From positions 1 through 64,000 of the forward strand of contig JAETQR010000007.1 in the NCBI GenBank assembly GCA_021770615.1: a stretch of DNA of 64,000 bases, read 5' to 3'. This document shows positions 27,368-37,297 of the stretch, in pieces. The first letter of the stretch is position 1, and every line of letters starts with the position of its first letter. Source of the stretch: Lachnospiraceae bacterium (GTDB taxonomy: Bacteria; Bacillota_A; Clostridia; Lachnospirales; Lachnospiraceae). The notes under the pieces are model-generated. The model was given only the letters and a program-made list of their open reading frames with translations. It ran no database searches and was not told the origin of the DNA. The position numbers were made by a program, and so were the translations under genes.

Positions 27368-28846
27368 TCATCCTTTCAAGTATACCGTGATTCGTTTTTT
27401 CTTATCTTTTTCTATTTTCTCACAGCCAGAAAGGAATTCACCTGTCTCCTCAGTCACTGGCTGCTTTCCACGAAAAAGATAAATTTTTTTATATTTTGTG
27501 ATCTCCCGTTCAAACCCGTCATCATGCTGAGAAAGAACATTCACTCCGGTCATATGAAATAATTCCTCAAAATACATCTCCACACCGGCGCGGACACACG
27601 AATTGTCGGAAGTCAGAACAACCGTGTCCGGATCGCTGATATCCGGTTTTCTGCTCAGTTCTTTTACCAAAGCGGTATAGGATACAGCGCGTTTCTTCTT
27701 TATGTCACTCATAAAAGTATTTCCATTCTGTACAAAAGTAATCACGCACAATGCCACACAAAGAACCATAGATAACGTTCTTTTTTTTCTCCCCGTGAAA
27801 GGCAGCTGATCCCAGAGCCAAACAAGCCCGTAAGCCATGATCCAAAAACAACATGGCAGCATCCCGACAAAATACCGGTTATAAAAAATCCCACCGGATG
27901 GATTGATCACCGCTCCGTATAAAAACATGGCCGCTGTCACGCCAAAAAGTACGCCCGGCACATATATCTTCATTGCATCCGTCCTGAAACAAAACTCTCT
28001 CTTTATGATCCGGACTGCCACACAGGCGATGCATCCAATGATCCCGAGACAAAAAAGCCCGATCTGAACTTCACTTTTGCTGCATAAAAACTCTGCCAGT
28101 TTAAAAATCGACTGGAGATCCGGCGGTTTGACCCAAAATTCCGTGATACTCCTTTTCCGGTTCAAAAAGATAAGGATAAGCCATGGCAGGAAAACAACTC
28201 CCGACAAGACGTAATAAAAGATCACAGTGGCTTTCTGCTTCCTTGTAAAAATAAAAACCAATTCCAGTGCAAACAACACACCAAAAATAATACTTCCGTA
28301 ATAATGCGAGTAGAGGAGCAGGATCAGTGACAGTGTATAAAACACACCATTGTATCTGGCAGAACTGCCGTCTTCGTGCGAGCCAGCTCTCCCGGCGAGA
28401 AAATAAAGCACAAGCGAAACCGCCAGAAAATACAGAGCATATGCGCGGAACTCATAACCCGCTGACAGGATAAGTACCGGTGACGTCGACGCCAACAGCT
28501 CCGCCAGAAGTCCCATTCTTTTCCCACCTGTTTTTTCCCCTGTCAGAGCAATAACAAATACTCCTGCCGCTGTCATCGCTTCGGGAAGCAGAAGCAGAAA
28601 CCGGAATGAAAACGGGATAAGCCGGATCCATACATAAGCAGCAAGTGCATAGAGCGGAGGCGTGTAGTCTTTCAGTTCTGTATACTGGCGAAGCATTTCC
28701 CCCAGTGACACCCCCGGCCGCACTAAACCAATCTGGTACACCTCATCATACCAAAATTCCTGAACACCCGAATAAACGAGCATCCCTATGAACATTACAA
28801 CAGCAATACAAACGTATAATGCCCGGATAAACTTTTTGTTCTCCAT
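27368..28846 (-). CDS. GT-C (family 39/PMT-like) membrane glycosyltransferase, 492 aa
   Basis: About ten membrane spans. The first outer loop has FWYDEVYQIG (31-40), holding the Asp-Glu pair that is the catalytic site of PMT/GT39 and ArnT-like enzymes. SAGYEFRAYALY is a second family block. It should move a sugar from a polyprenyl-phosphate carrier to the polymer or a protein outside the cell. The start at 28846 has GAAGGG 8 bases upstream; an in-frame ATG at 28885 would add 13 basic residues. It ends 7 bases before the GtrA gene. Confidence 0.85.
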   Translation of the reverse strand: MENKKFIRALYVCIAVVMFIGMLVYSGVQEFWYDEVYQIGLVRPGVSLGEMLRQYTELKDYTPPLYALAAYVWIRLIPFSFRFLLLLPEAMTAAGVFVIALTGEKTGGKRMGLLAELLASTSPVLILSAGYEFRAYALYFLAVSLVLYFLAGRAGSHEDGSSARYNGVFYTLSLILLLYSHYYGSIIFGVLFALELVFIFTRKQKATVIFYYVLSGVVFLPWLILIFLNRKRSITEFWVKPPDLQSIFKLAEFLCSKSEVQIGLFCLGIIGCIACVAVRIIKREFCFRTDAMKIYVPGVLFGVTAAMFLYGAVINPSGGIFYNRYFVGMLPCCFWIMAYGLVWLWDQLPFTGRKKRTLSMVLCVALCVITFVQNGNTFMSDIKKKRAVSYTALVKELSRKPDISDPDTVVLTSDNSCVRAGVEMYFEELFHMTGVNVLSQHDDGFEREITKYKKIYLFRGKQPVTEETGEFLSGCEKIEKDKKKRITVYLKG

Positions 28847-28887
28847 ACAATCTACCCTTCTGCGTCGCTTGCCGGACACCTGCATAT

Positions 28888-31053
28888 CTATTTACTCTCT
28901 TCCTCCGGCGGAAGATAAGTAACTGTGATCTTCTTGATCATGATTCCCCTTCCGTCACTCTCCCCGGCTTTCCTTGCTTTTTTCACATCGCCGGATGTAA
29001 AAAACAGCCAGTTGATATATTTTGTTTTCTTGATATTTTTACACAATTTCATTTTTGCCTCAAATGAAACTGTCCCTGATTCCTTATTATTGATCTTTCC
29101 AATGGTTCTTCCATTCATCTTTACCGTAGTTGTACCTTTCTTTTTACCGCCTTTGTACTCGATCGTGATCTTTGCCCTCTCTGCATCCTCAGAATACAGA
29201 CGTACGACACTCTCCGGCGTCGTCCACGCTCCCTTATCTCCCAACTGCTGGCTGTGCCATCCTTTATGCAGAAAACTTTTCCCAAGACCGGCAAATGACA
29301 TATCTAATTCTACAGTTGGCGAAAGAGTTCCGACAAGAAAATCCGTATACTCCTCTAAGCCACCGATCGGATTTTTTACAGCAACTATTTTATTGTCAAC
29401 CATATACATATGGCACATATCTTTATACTTATGGGCATTCGCATAATCCAGAAGATACAATGTCCGGTCATCCAGTGTATTCGCCTTAAAATCCTTTTCC
29501 GTGATCTTATCTCTTTGCTTCATAGCCTTTTTCGTCATATAGCGGGAAAGATAAAAATTGCTCATTTTCACATTTTCAAATCCGGATATCTTCGATGCGA
29601 TCTGAAGCATCTGCGTCGCATCATAGCCATCCGAAGGGAAATAAACCACACAGTTATAATTCCCAAGGGAAGTGTCCCAAAAATCACTTTTCACAAGGGA
29701 GTCCTCCTCTTTTGCCACTCCGTAATACTGCTTCTGGAGTCTGTGGACCGGCTTATACAGATCCGCAAGCTGAAGACACACACAAAAAACCACGATCACA
29801 ATCTGTATCTTTTTCGGAAATTTTCTGCTTATCACGAACAATCCAATAAGCATGATAATGTACATGACACACCAGATAAACCGCCCGGAAGATCTTATAA
29901 TGGCAAGAAGATTGTCAATGACCGTGGGCCAGTGTACCTCGATAAAGATCTTGTTCCCGAAATATACCAGATTGGAAAAGGCCAGTACCGAAAATACAAA
30001 TACCACGATCGCAAGCGATAAAATAAATGAAAAATGTTTTTTCCCTTTTAACTTTATTGTTTCCTTAAGCACTCTTTTTCGCAACAGGGAGATCACCTTG
30101 ATCAGAATAACGATACATGCGATCCCACAAAGTACGATCATTCCAAGCCCCAAATATGCAAATCCCTCGTATTGAAGATTTGACATCCCCATTTTATGAA
30201 AGAACGTAGAATACCTCCACGGATTTACAAAAGTATTTAGGTTTGCAGAGAAAAAACCGTATCCGGAACCACCAGACTCAAGCAGGCTGGTAAAACCGCC
30301 AATAATAAAGAAAAAGAAACCAAAGCTCAAGGCAAAACTGCCAAAATCGAATAAAAGCCGTTTCCAGTCCTTTTTGGAAATCAAATGGTCCAGAAGATAC
30401 CCACACATGATACCTCCCACCATAAAAATAATATACATCTGGATCAACACACACAACGCTGCCAGCAATGCCCACGCAAGCGCATCCTTTTTGTAATCCT
30501 TAAAAAAGTCCTTAAACATCCAAATGGCAATCGCCCCAAGAATGAGAAAATGGGCGGCCAAAGACGTATGTCTCGAATTTTCAGACAGAACACCAAAAAG
30601 TCTCTGCAAAACAGGCGTTGAAAGAATAAAAAACACGCTGGATACACCACAGAACACTTTGCTTTTATTAAATCTGGACACAATAAGAGATGCCATCCCG
30701 CCATTGAGAACATAGCACATCAACCCAAATAAGCCAAAGTACTGAAAGGTCTCAGGCAAAACAGGAGAAATCAGTTTGAAAAACAATGCAAATAACGGAA
30801 TCGAATCCGTATACAATACACTGATAGAATCTGGCGTTGTAAACGAATCATGCATCCCCAGCGGGAACGACCACGGGGCGTTCCTGAAAAATTTCCACCC
30901 CAGATAATGCTGCTGTAGATCCTTCCCCGTCAGAAGCCATGTATCGTATGTGAAATCCAGTACATGATATCCATACACGACAAAGAACAGCACAAGTCCA
31001 ACAACTGCACCAATCAAAAAATAAACGCCATACTTTCTATCCTTGTTTTTCAT
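28888..31053 (-). CDS. DUF6311-like GT-C type membrane protein, 721 aa
   Basis: The membrane half (about residues 10-430) is followed by an extracytoplasmic region ending in a small beta-sandwich (KITIEYKGGKKKG). The first outer loop has GKDLQQHYLGW (about 44-54), an acidic/QHY motif like that of the YfhO protein of this locus. The sequence resembles DUF6311 proteins, which are usually encoded beside a GT2 gene, as here. It is probably a GT-C enzyme using a lipid-linked sugar, but no activity is established. ATG at 31053 is preferred: GGAG lies 7 bases upstream, and it overlaps nothing. Confidence 0.8.
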   Translation of the reverse strand: MKNKDRKYGVYFLIGAVVGLVLFFVVYGYHVLDFTYDTWLLTGKDLQQHYLGWKFFRNAPWSFPLGMHDSFTTPDSISVLYTDSIPLFALFFKLISPVLPETFQYFGLFGLMCYVLNGGMASLIVSRFNKSKVFCGVSSVFFILSTPVLQRLFGVLSENSRHTSLAAHFLILGAIAIWMFKDFFKDYKKDALAWALLAALCVLIQMYIIFMVGGIMCGYLLDHLISKKDWKRLLFDFGSFALSFGFFFFIIGGFTSLLESGGSGYGFFSANLNTFVNPWRYSTFFHKMGMSNLQYEGFAYLGLGMIVLCGIACIVILIKVISLLRKRVLKETIKLKGKKHFSFILSLAIVVFVFSVLAFSNLVYFGNKIFIEVHWPTVIDNLLAIIRSSGRFIWCVMYIIMLIGLFVISRKFPKKIQIVIVVFCVCLQLADLYKPVHRLQKQYYGVAKEEDSLVKSDFWDTSLGNYNCVVYFPSDGYDATQMLQIASKISGFENVKMSNFYLSRYMTKKAMKQRDKITEKDFKANTLDDRTLYLLDYANAHKYKDMCHMYMVDNKIVAVKNPIGGLEEYTDFLVGTLSPTVELDMSFAGLGKSFLHKGWHSQQLGDKGAWTTPESVVRLYSEDAERAKITIEYKGGKKKGTTTVKMNGRTIGKINNKESGTVSFEAKMKLCKNIKKTKYINWLFFTSGDVKKARKAGESDGRGIMIKKITVTYLPPEEESK

Positions 31054-31057
31054 AATG

Positions 31058-32005
31058 TTACTCCTGTTCATCAAAATTGATCCGCTCTTCCTCGACAACA
31101 AGCGGGCGGTGTGTAACCCTTGAATTAATACTCATGATATATTCCCCCAGCAATCCGATAAAGAACAACTGGATCGATCCAAAAATAAAAATCCCTAAAA
31201 GAATCGGCGTCATCCCCGCCACAAAACGATCCCAGAAAACAAGCTTCATGACCAGATAAACTAACGCCACAGCAATGCTGAGACCTGACAGGATAAATCC
31301 CATGATCGTCGCAATACGCATTCCGACTTTCGTATAAGAAGTAAAACTGAGCATAGCAGCATCATACAAACTGTACCAGTTATTATGCGTCTTTCCTGCG
31401 CGCCGCTTTTCCTGCTGATACTCAATGTCTTTGCGCTTAAAACCAAGCTCCGCCACGATTCCCCGCAGAAACGGCATCGGATCATCGAGATCCCTCAGCA
31501 CATCCATAAATGCCTTATCATATAAACCAAATCCGGTAAAATGCTCGATCTGCTCCACACTCGACATTTTCTTGATCAGCTTATAATAGCAGCTCCTCAG
31601 GAAATACATGATCCGGTTTTCCTTACTCGTGGATTTGATCCCGATCACGATCTTATATCCCTTTTCCCACTCATGTACAAACTGGGTGATCATCGGGATC
31701 GGATCCTGGAAATCCGCACATAACAAGATCGTGCAATCCCCTGTCGTCTCTAAAAGACCGTGGAACGGGGAATTAAACTGTCCAAAGTTTTTTACATTGA
31801 AGATTGCCTTGATCCTCTTATCCTTTTCACATAATCCCCGTATTTTCGCTCTGGTCGTGTCGGTAGAATCGTTGTCGATAAAAAGGATCTCATAATCATA
31901 CTGAGGAAGGTTTGTCGTAATCTCATTGATCACCGCTTCTGTGATTGGCACTACGTTCTCTTCCTCGTTGAACGTAGGTATCATCACACTAATTACTTTT
32001 TTCAT
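31058..32005 (-). CDS. GtrB-like polyprenyl-phosphate glycosyltransferase, 315 aa
   Basis: A family-2 GT-A domain (ISVMIPTFNEEENV, CADFQDPIPM with the DxD-like motif) is followed by two C-terminal membrane helices (about 230-285), the GtrB/DPM-with-anchor layout. ERINFDEQE ends the protein in the cytosol. It loads a sugar onto polyprenyl phosphate for the DUF6311-like and GT39-like enzymes encoded just downstream. Its start overlaps the rfbH stop by 4 bases (ATGA type), so it is translationally coupled to the dideoxysugar genes. That makes a CDP-dideoxyhexose one plausible donor (inference). Confidence 0.88.
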   Translation of the reverse strand: MKKVISVMIPTFNEEENVVPITEAVINEITTNLPQYDYEILFIDNDSTDTTRAKIRGLCEKDKRIKAIFNVKNFGQFNSPFHGLLETTGDCTILLCADFQDPIPMITQFVHEWEKGYKIVIGIKSTSKENRIMYFLRSCYYKLIKKMSSVEQIEHFTGFGLYDKAFMDVLRDLDDPMPFLRGIVAELGFKRKDIEYQQEKRRAGKTHNNWYSLYDAAMLSFTSYTKVGMRIATIMGFILSGLSIAVALVYLVMKLVFWDRFVAGMTPILLGIFIFGSIQLFFIGLLGEYIMSINSRVTHRPLVVEEERINFDEQE

Positions 32006-33342
32006 CTTTCTAATGCCTCTTTAATGACCTTCGCCATATAATCAATCTTCTCATCTGTCATTCCCGGATAAACGCCAAGCCAGAACGTATCGTTCATAAT
32101 GCGGTCTGTCACCTTCAGGTCTCCAACTACACGGTATCCCTTTCCGGATGCGCGGAACTCATCAAAACACGGCTGCTTTACGATATTTCCGGCAAAAAGC
32201 ATACGCGTCTGCACACCGTGGTCCTCGATATACTGAACCAGCTTATTCTTATCCACCCCTTCTTTACAGGTGATCAGGAAACCAAACCAACTCGGTTTTG
32301 AATTCGGGCATGCCTCCGGAAGGATCAGCTTGTCCTCTACATCCTTAAGCGCCTCACGCAATCTGTCAAAGTTATGCCTTCTCTTTTCTACAAATGTAGG
32401 GAATTTGGCAAGCTGGGCACATCCCACTGCTGCCTGCATATCTGTCGCCTTCAGATTATATCCAAAATGGGAATATACATATTTGTGATCATATCCGAGA
32501 GGGAGTTCCCCGTACTGTTTATCAAAGCGGTGTCCACACATATTATCCCTTCCGGACGGGCACACACAGTCTCGTCCCCAGTCTCTCAGGGAACGTACTG
32601 CTTTGTGGATCAACGGATCATCTGTATACACAGCGCCGCCCTCCCCCATCGTCATATGGTGCGGCGGATAAAAACTGGAAGTTCCCACATCACCGATCGT
32701 ACCGGTGAATTTCTCCTCCCCATTGATCGTATATTTGGATCCGAGCGCATCGCAGTTATCTTCTACGAGCCACAGGTTATGTTTGTCACAAAATTCCTTG
32801 ATCGCACCGAGATCCCATGGGTTTCCGAGCGTATGTGCGATCATGATCGCTTTCGTCTTATCCGAAAGAGCTTCCTCAAGCATGGAAGCATCCATATTGT
32901 ACTGAGGGATCGTCATATCGACAAATACAGGAACTGCACCGTACTGGATGATCGGAGCGATCGTCGTTGGGAATCCTGCTGCCACTGTGATCACCTCATC
33001 ACCCGGCAGAATTCTCCTGTCTCCCATAAGCGGGGACGTAAGCGCCATAAACGCAAGAAGGTTCGCCGATGAACCGGAGTTTACGAGAGAACAATGTTTT
33101 GTCCCAAGATATTCTGCAAACTCCTTTTCAAATTGATCCGTATAGCGACCGGATGTGAGCCAGAATTCCAGTGAACTATCCACCAGATTCACCATTTCTT
33201 CATGTCCGTAATAACGGGACGCATAAGGAATCCGATCTCCCTCCTCAAATGGCTTCTCCTGATTGTGGTATTTATCACAATACTCTTTCACCATCTCAAG
33301 AATATTTTCTCTTGCCTGCTTTTCATTCAGATTTTCAAACAT
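32002..33342 (-). CDS. rfbH: CDP-4-keto-6-deoxyglucose 3-dehydrase (E1, RfbH), 446 aa
   Basis: Belongs to the DegT aminotransferase superfamily but is the E1 dehydrase variant. In SFYPPHHMTMGEGG the PLP-binding Lys is replaced by His228. The cysteines C259, C261 and C269 (CVC...C), with C197, fit the [2Fe-2S] pattern of E1. With PMP it removes the C3 hydroxyl of CDP-4-keto-6-deoxy-D-glucose. A reductase E3 (RfbI/AscD) normally supplies electrons, and none is seen in the window. It lies downstream of rfbF and rfbG. Confidence 0.95.
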   Translation of the reverse strand: MFENLNEKQARENILEMVKEYCDKYHNQEKPFEEGDRIPYASRYYGHEEMVNLVDSSLEFWLTSGRYTDQFEKEFAEYLGTKHCSLVNSGSSANLLAFMALTSPLMGDRRILPGDEVITVAAGFPTTIAPIIQYGAVPVFVDMTIPQYNMDASMLEEALSDKTKAIMIAHTLGNPWDLGAIKEFCDKHNLWLVEDNCDALGSKYTINGEEKFTGTIGDVGTSSFYPPHHMTMGEGGAVYTDDPLIHKAVRSLRDWGRDCVCPSGRDNMCGHRFDKQYGELPLGYDHKYVYSHFGYNLKATDMQAAVGCAQLAKFPTFVEKRRHNFDRLREALKDVEDKLILPEACPNSKPSWFGFLITCKEGVDKNKLVQYIEDHGVQTRMLFAGNIVKQPCFDEFRASGKGYRVVGDLKVTDRIMNDTFWLGVYPGMTDEKIDYMAKVIKEALER

Positions 33343-33375
33343 AGTATATTTCCTTTCTTTGTCAGTTCTTTGTTA

Positions 33376-34428
33376 TTATATGGATACAAACTCCTGAATC
33401 TGCCTGTCCATAACCTCTGCGACGTTTTCACCCGCAAACCATGCCTTCGTCCACTCGACCGTCTTGTCTAATGCCTCAGCCACGCCCCACCTCGGCTTCC
33501 ATCCAAACGTCTTCTTCAACTTGGAACAATCCAGTTTCAAAAAGTTCGCCTCATGGGGTCCGCCGTCATATTGGTCGATCCATTTGAGCCCATCGCCCCA
33601 CCGCTCTGTGAACATATCCACCAGATCTCCGGTCGTCACACAGTCCGTCTCATCCGGTCCCACATTATAGTATCCCTGCAATTCCGGATTCTCATACTGC
33701 CCTTTTACGATCATCAGATAAGCGATGACCGGCTCAAGCACGTGCTGGTACGGTCTTGTGGAAAATGGATTCCTTATGATGATGTCTTTCTTTTCCTGTG
33801 CTGCCCTGACACAATCCGGTATGATCCGGTCATTGGCAAAATCTCCACCGCCGATCACATTACCGGCTCTTGCTGTCGATACAGCAACTCTTCCATCCGT
33901 AAAAAATGAGTTTTTGTAGCTGTGCGTCACAAGTTCCGAACAGGATTTACTATTTGAATACGGGTCATAACCGTCTAGTGGTTCATTTTCACGATACCCC
34001 CACTCCCATTCTTTATTCTCATACACTTTGTCTGTCGTCACATTCAAAAAGCTTTTCACACAATCATATTTCCTGACACACTCGCAAATATTCACCGTTC
34101 CCATGACATTCGTCTCATACGTGTAGACCGGATCCTTGTACGAATCCCTCACGATCGGCTGTGCCGCAAGATGAATCACGATCTCCGGCTTTGTCTCCTC
34201 AAAAACACCGGACAGTTTTTCCATATCACGGATGTCTCCGATGACAGAATTCATCTTATCCTCGAGCTCTGCCATACCAAAAAGGTTCGGTTTCGTCGGC
34301 GCCGGGAGGGAATACCCTGTCACTTCCGCCCCTGCACTAACAAGTGTCCGGCACATCCAGGATCCCTTAAAACCGGTATGTCCTGTCACAAGTACCTTTT
34401 TCCCTTTAAAAAATGTTAAATCGACCAT
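33376..34428 (-). CDS. rfbG: CDP-glucose 4,6-dehydratase, 350 aa
   Basis: Extended SDR with GHTGFKGSWMC at the cofactor site, VTTDKVYENKEW in the active-site region and Tyr-x3-Lys in YSNSKSCSE. The NVIGGGDFANDRIIPD block is typical of RfbG/AscB. It makes CDP-4-keto-6-deoxy-D-glucose, the substrate of RfbH. ATG at 34428 has GAGGA 6 bases upstream; the frame opens 6 codons earlier without a site. Confidence 0.95.
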   Translation of the reverse strand: MVDLTFFKGKKVLVTGHTGFKGSWMCRTLVSAGAEVTGYSLPAPTKPNLFGMAELEDKMNSVIGDIRDMEKLSGVFEETKPEIVIHLAAQPIVRDSYKDPVYTYETNVMGTVNICECVRKYDCVKSFLNVTTDKVYENKEWEWGYRENEPLDGYDPYSNSKSCSELVTHSYKNSFFTDGRVAVSTARAGNVIGGGDFANDRIIPDCVRAAQEKKDIIIRNPFSTRPYQHVLEPVIAYLMIVKGQYENPELQGYYNVGPDETDCVTTGDLVDMFTERWGDGLKWIDQYDGGPHEANFLKLDCSKLKKTFGWKPRWGVAEALDKTVEWTKAWFAGENVAEVMDRQIQEFVSI

Positions 34429-34446
34429 ATCTATCCTCATTTCCAA

Positions 34447-34485
34447 CTCTCAAGTTTTTAGAGAGTTTGCTCTCAAGTTTTTAGA
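34447..34485. repeat. 16-bp direct repeat and small hairpin before rfbG
   Basis: CTCTCAAGTTTTTAGA occurs at 34447-34462 and again at 34470-34485. A 7-bp hairpin AACTCTC/GAGAGTT (34445-34467) overlaps the first copy. It lies between the rfbF stop and the rfbG start; no function is evident. Confidence 0.6.
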
Positions 34486-34490
34486 ACGCT

Positions 34491-35267
34491 TTAGTCCCAG
34501 ACTTTCCATGGGGCATCTCCCTCTGCCCACATTTCTTCCAGTTTCATCTTATCTCTCTGTGTATCCATACATTTCCAGAACCCGTCATGTTTTCTTGCGA
34601 CGAGCTGTCCCTCTTTTACAAGCCGTTCCAACGGTTCTTTTTCAAACACGGTAGAATCTCCCTCGATATAGTCAAAGATCGCAGGTTCAAAAACCATAAA
34701 TCCGATATTGATCACCCCACCGTCCGAATTCGATTTCTCACGGAACGCAGTTACTTTTCCCTCCTTGTCCACATCGAGGACACCAAACTGCTGCCCGACA
34801 TTAAAAGAACTCATCGTGGCGATCTTTCCATGGCTTTTATGAAACTCAATGAGGTCTTTCATATTTACATCACTCACACCGTCTCCGTAAGTAAGAAGAA
34901 ACGCCTCATCCCCTACGTATTTGCGGATCCGTTTGACACGCCCGCCGGTCATCGTATTTAAACCGGTATCCACGACCGTTACCTTCCATGGTTCTGCGAT
35001 GTTGTTGTGTACGATCATCTCTCCGCCCTTTGTATAGTCAAAGGTAATGTCGCTATTGTGCAGATAATAATCGGCAAACCACTCCTTGATCACATGCTGT
35101 TTATATCCCGCACAGATGATAAACTCATTGATGCCATAATGGGAATACTCTTTCATGATATGCCACAGGATCGGCTTTCCGCCAATCTCAATCATCGGTT
35201 TCGGCTTAAATTCACTCTCTTCACTGATTCTTGTTCCAAATCCACCTGCCAGTAATACTGCTTTCAT
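34491..35267 (-). CDS. rfbF: Glucose-1-phosphate cytidylyltransferase, 258 aa
   Basis: A nucleotidyltransferase with LAGGFGTRISEESEFKPKPM at the N-terminus; the acidic insert and GGKPILWHIM are diagnostic for RfbF/AscA rather than RmlA. TYGDGVSDV carries the metal-binding Asp. It makes CDP-glucose from CTP and Glc-1-P, the entry to CDP-dideoxyhexoses. GGAGG lies 6 bases before the chosen ATG. Confidence 0.96.
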   Translation of the reverse strand: MKAVLLAGGFGTRISEESEFKPKPMIEIGGKPILWHIMKEYSHYGINEFIICAGYKQHVIKEWFADYYLHNSDITFDYTKGGEMIVHNNIAEPWKVTVVDTGLNTMTGGRVKRIRKYVGDEAFLLTYGDGVSDVNMKDLIEFHKSHGKIATMSSFNVGQQFGVLDVDKEGKVTAFREKSNSDGGVINIGFMVFEPAIFDYIEGDSTVFEKEPLERLVKEGQLVARKHDGFWKCMDTQRDKMKLEEMWAEGDAPWKVWD

Positions 35268-35282
35268 AATTTCCTCCATATC

Positions 35283-37286
35283 TTATTGTATTTTGGTTGT
35301 CGTTATTGATTTTATACTCATACCGGATCCATTGACTGTTTCCACTGAATAATGAAAAACCTCCATATCTTCCCTGATCTCCATTCCCTTTATCACACAG
35401 TCCTCTCCGGCAATAATGTCTATCGTCTCACTCTTCTTCCCGTCATCAGAAGAAGCAGTAAATTTTCCTAACACCTCTCCCGGCTGTTTATCCGTTTGTG
35501 AATCCACACGATAATTCAGGCAAATATCAAAGACACCGTCTGATGGCCGCACATTCACACCATATATTACAAGAGTTCCTTCTTCCGGCACGACCAGTTC
35601 ACCTTCCTCATTTATCGTCCCGGTCGTCATATATCCCGGTGAATACGGAAAATCAACTGTCTGCTCCCCGGTCTCCTCCGGCATTCCGGCCGAACAGTCA
35701 AAAATATTTTCTTCCGATACAAAGACGTGGTATCCTGCTATTTTACCAATCTTTTTCATCCTGTTCTTCAGAAAATCTGGCAATTCCTTCAAGTTGTCCG
35801 AATCTGCAATAGTCATGATCTTCCCCGGATGCCGCCCATTTTCATAATATCTGCTTGTGTCTCCCCAACCGGCTCCAAAATTATAAATCTGGCTTAACGT
35901 CACAACACCAATGTCCAGATCGCACAGCCGCAAGAGTCTTCCATCTCCTGTACTTGCCCCATTGATCGAGGCCACATAAATCAAATCGATCCCCTGCTCT
36001 TTTGCAGCATCCGTAATCTTGCTTAACTGATCGATTCTCCCTGTTCTTGCGTCAGCATACATCATCCTGAAATTCACCGTACTGACTGCCAGCGCTGCCA
36101 GAACGACAACGATCAACATCGCAGTCCTGCTCATATCATTCAGTTTTTTTGACATATCCTGAAAGAAAAACCCGAACAAGAGCAATGCCGGAACCACTGC
36201 CACGATATGATACCGGTATTCAAACGTATCTGAGGCATATGTGGTATCGGTCAGTAACAGCACGCTCATATTCACAAATTCCACACACAATATCATCGCT
36301 ACTACTGCTCTTTTTTCCCTTCCCCGCAAAAGCCGGACCGCATAATAAACAATCAAAAAAATAAGAAAAGCGGTCAAAAAGGCCGATAAAAGACATATGA
36401 TCCCCGCTTTGGAAAGTACCTGTGGCGCATCGGTGTCATGCAGCGCACCAAACAACTCCCATATCCCGGTAAAACACGACAGGGCATTTTGCGGGAATTT
36501 TGCAGCTGTCAGTAACTGCATTGACGATGAATTGCTCGATAACCCCATCCCTTTTGCCAGTACACCTCCGATAACAAAAGCCACTGCTCCTGCTGCTGTC
36601 ACCAGACCGGGCTTTGACACCACCTGTTTCACATCGTTAAAAATAAGTACTTTCATTATCAGGTAAAACATCACAGGTACAATTCCGCATATCAACATAT
36701 AAATCCCGGATGACATGCCGGAAGTGAGGGAAAAGGCAACAAACAATACAATATGCACGATATTCTTTTTTATTCCCATCCTGTTCTCCAGACGGACAAT
36801 GATATCCAAAAGCAAAAACGTAATAAGCGTTTTCATGGAATAGGGTGCTGTCCCGATAAACAACATCGGATAATAACCAAGTTGTCCCAATGTATAAGGC
36901 GTAAATAAAAGAATAAGGACAGTGATGATATATCTTACCCGTACTCCGGATTTTTTCAGAATATCATAAACAACATACATATATCCCAGTACAAACAAAT
37001 TGTTTGCCATTCCTACAGAAAAAAATACATTTTTTGTCAACGCAAAAAATGGAACAGCGAAAGGCAACGGAAGATCCCAGCCCACTACTGTCTGATATTT
37101 CCAGTCACGGAGCAAAAATGTCTTCTGCCGCCAGATTTCTGCCAGCTGTAGCATCCCTGTACTGGAATCAAAATCTGCCTGATATCGTAATTTTGTCAGA
37201 TTATAATATACAAGTGCTGCGATCTGCACTGCTAACACACATACAACTAACACCTCTGCCTTGTGTTTTTTTATCGACTCAACCAT
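35283..37286 (-). CDS. GT-C-like polytopic membrane protein, family A copy 1, 667 aa
   Basis: About ten membrane spans (residues 10-400) and a C-terminal extracytoplasmic part ending in a beta-sandwich (from VDFPYSPGYMTTG, about 555-667). The first outer loop carries YQADFDSSTG (35-44) with a possible catalytic Asp. The motif LLLTDTTYASDTFEYRYHI is shared with the 662-aa protein at 38682. The two are clearly paralogues. I do not recognise a named family. Position beside GtrA and GtrB genes suggests a lipid-linked-sugar transferase. No T or P loops or transporter motifs are seen. Confidence 0.75.
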   Translation of the reverse strand: MVESIKKHKAEVLVVCVLAVQIAALVYYNLTKLRYQADFDSSTGMLQLAEIWRQKTFLLRDWKYQTVVGWDLPLPFAVPFFALTKNVFFSVGMANNLFVLGYMYVVYDILKKSGVRVRYIITVLILLFTPYTLGQLGYYPMLFIGTAPYSMKTLITFLLLDIIVRLENRMGIKKNIVHIVLFVAFSLTSGMSSGIYMLICGIVPVMFYLIMKVLIFNDVKQVVSKPGLVTAAGAVAFVIGGVLAKGMGLSSNSSSMQLLTAAKFPQNALSCFTGIWELFGALHDTDAPQVLSKAGIICLLSAFLTAFLIFLIVYYAVRLLRGREKRAVVAMILCVEFVNMSVLLLTDTTYASDTFEYRYHIVAVVPALLLFGFFFQDMSKKLNDMSRTAMLIVVVLAALAVSTVNFRMMYADARTGRIDQLSKITDAAKEQGIDLIYVASINGASTGDGRLLRLCDLDIGVVTLSQIYNFGAGWGDTSRYYENGRHPGKIMTIADSDNLKELPDFLKNRMKKIGKIAGYHVFVSEENIFDCSAGMPEETGEQTVDFPYSPGYMTTGTINEEGELVVPEEGTLVIYGVNVRPSDGVFDICLNYRVDSQTDKQPGEVLGKFTASSDDGKKSETIDIIAGEDCVIKGMEIREDMEVFHYSVETVNGSGMSIKSITTTKIQ

Positions 37287-37297
37287 AAAAGTTTCTC

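Noticed and set aside
32002..33342. Ordinary DegT-type sugar aminotransferase
   Set aside because: The PLP lysine is replaced by His and Fe-S cysteines are present, as in E1 dehydrases.
34491..35267. RmlA (glucose-1-phosphate thymidylyltransferase)
   Set aside because: The N-terminal ISEESEFKPKPM insert and the adjacent RfbG/RfbH genes mark it as a cytidylyltransferase; no rmlBCD genes are present.
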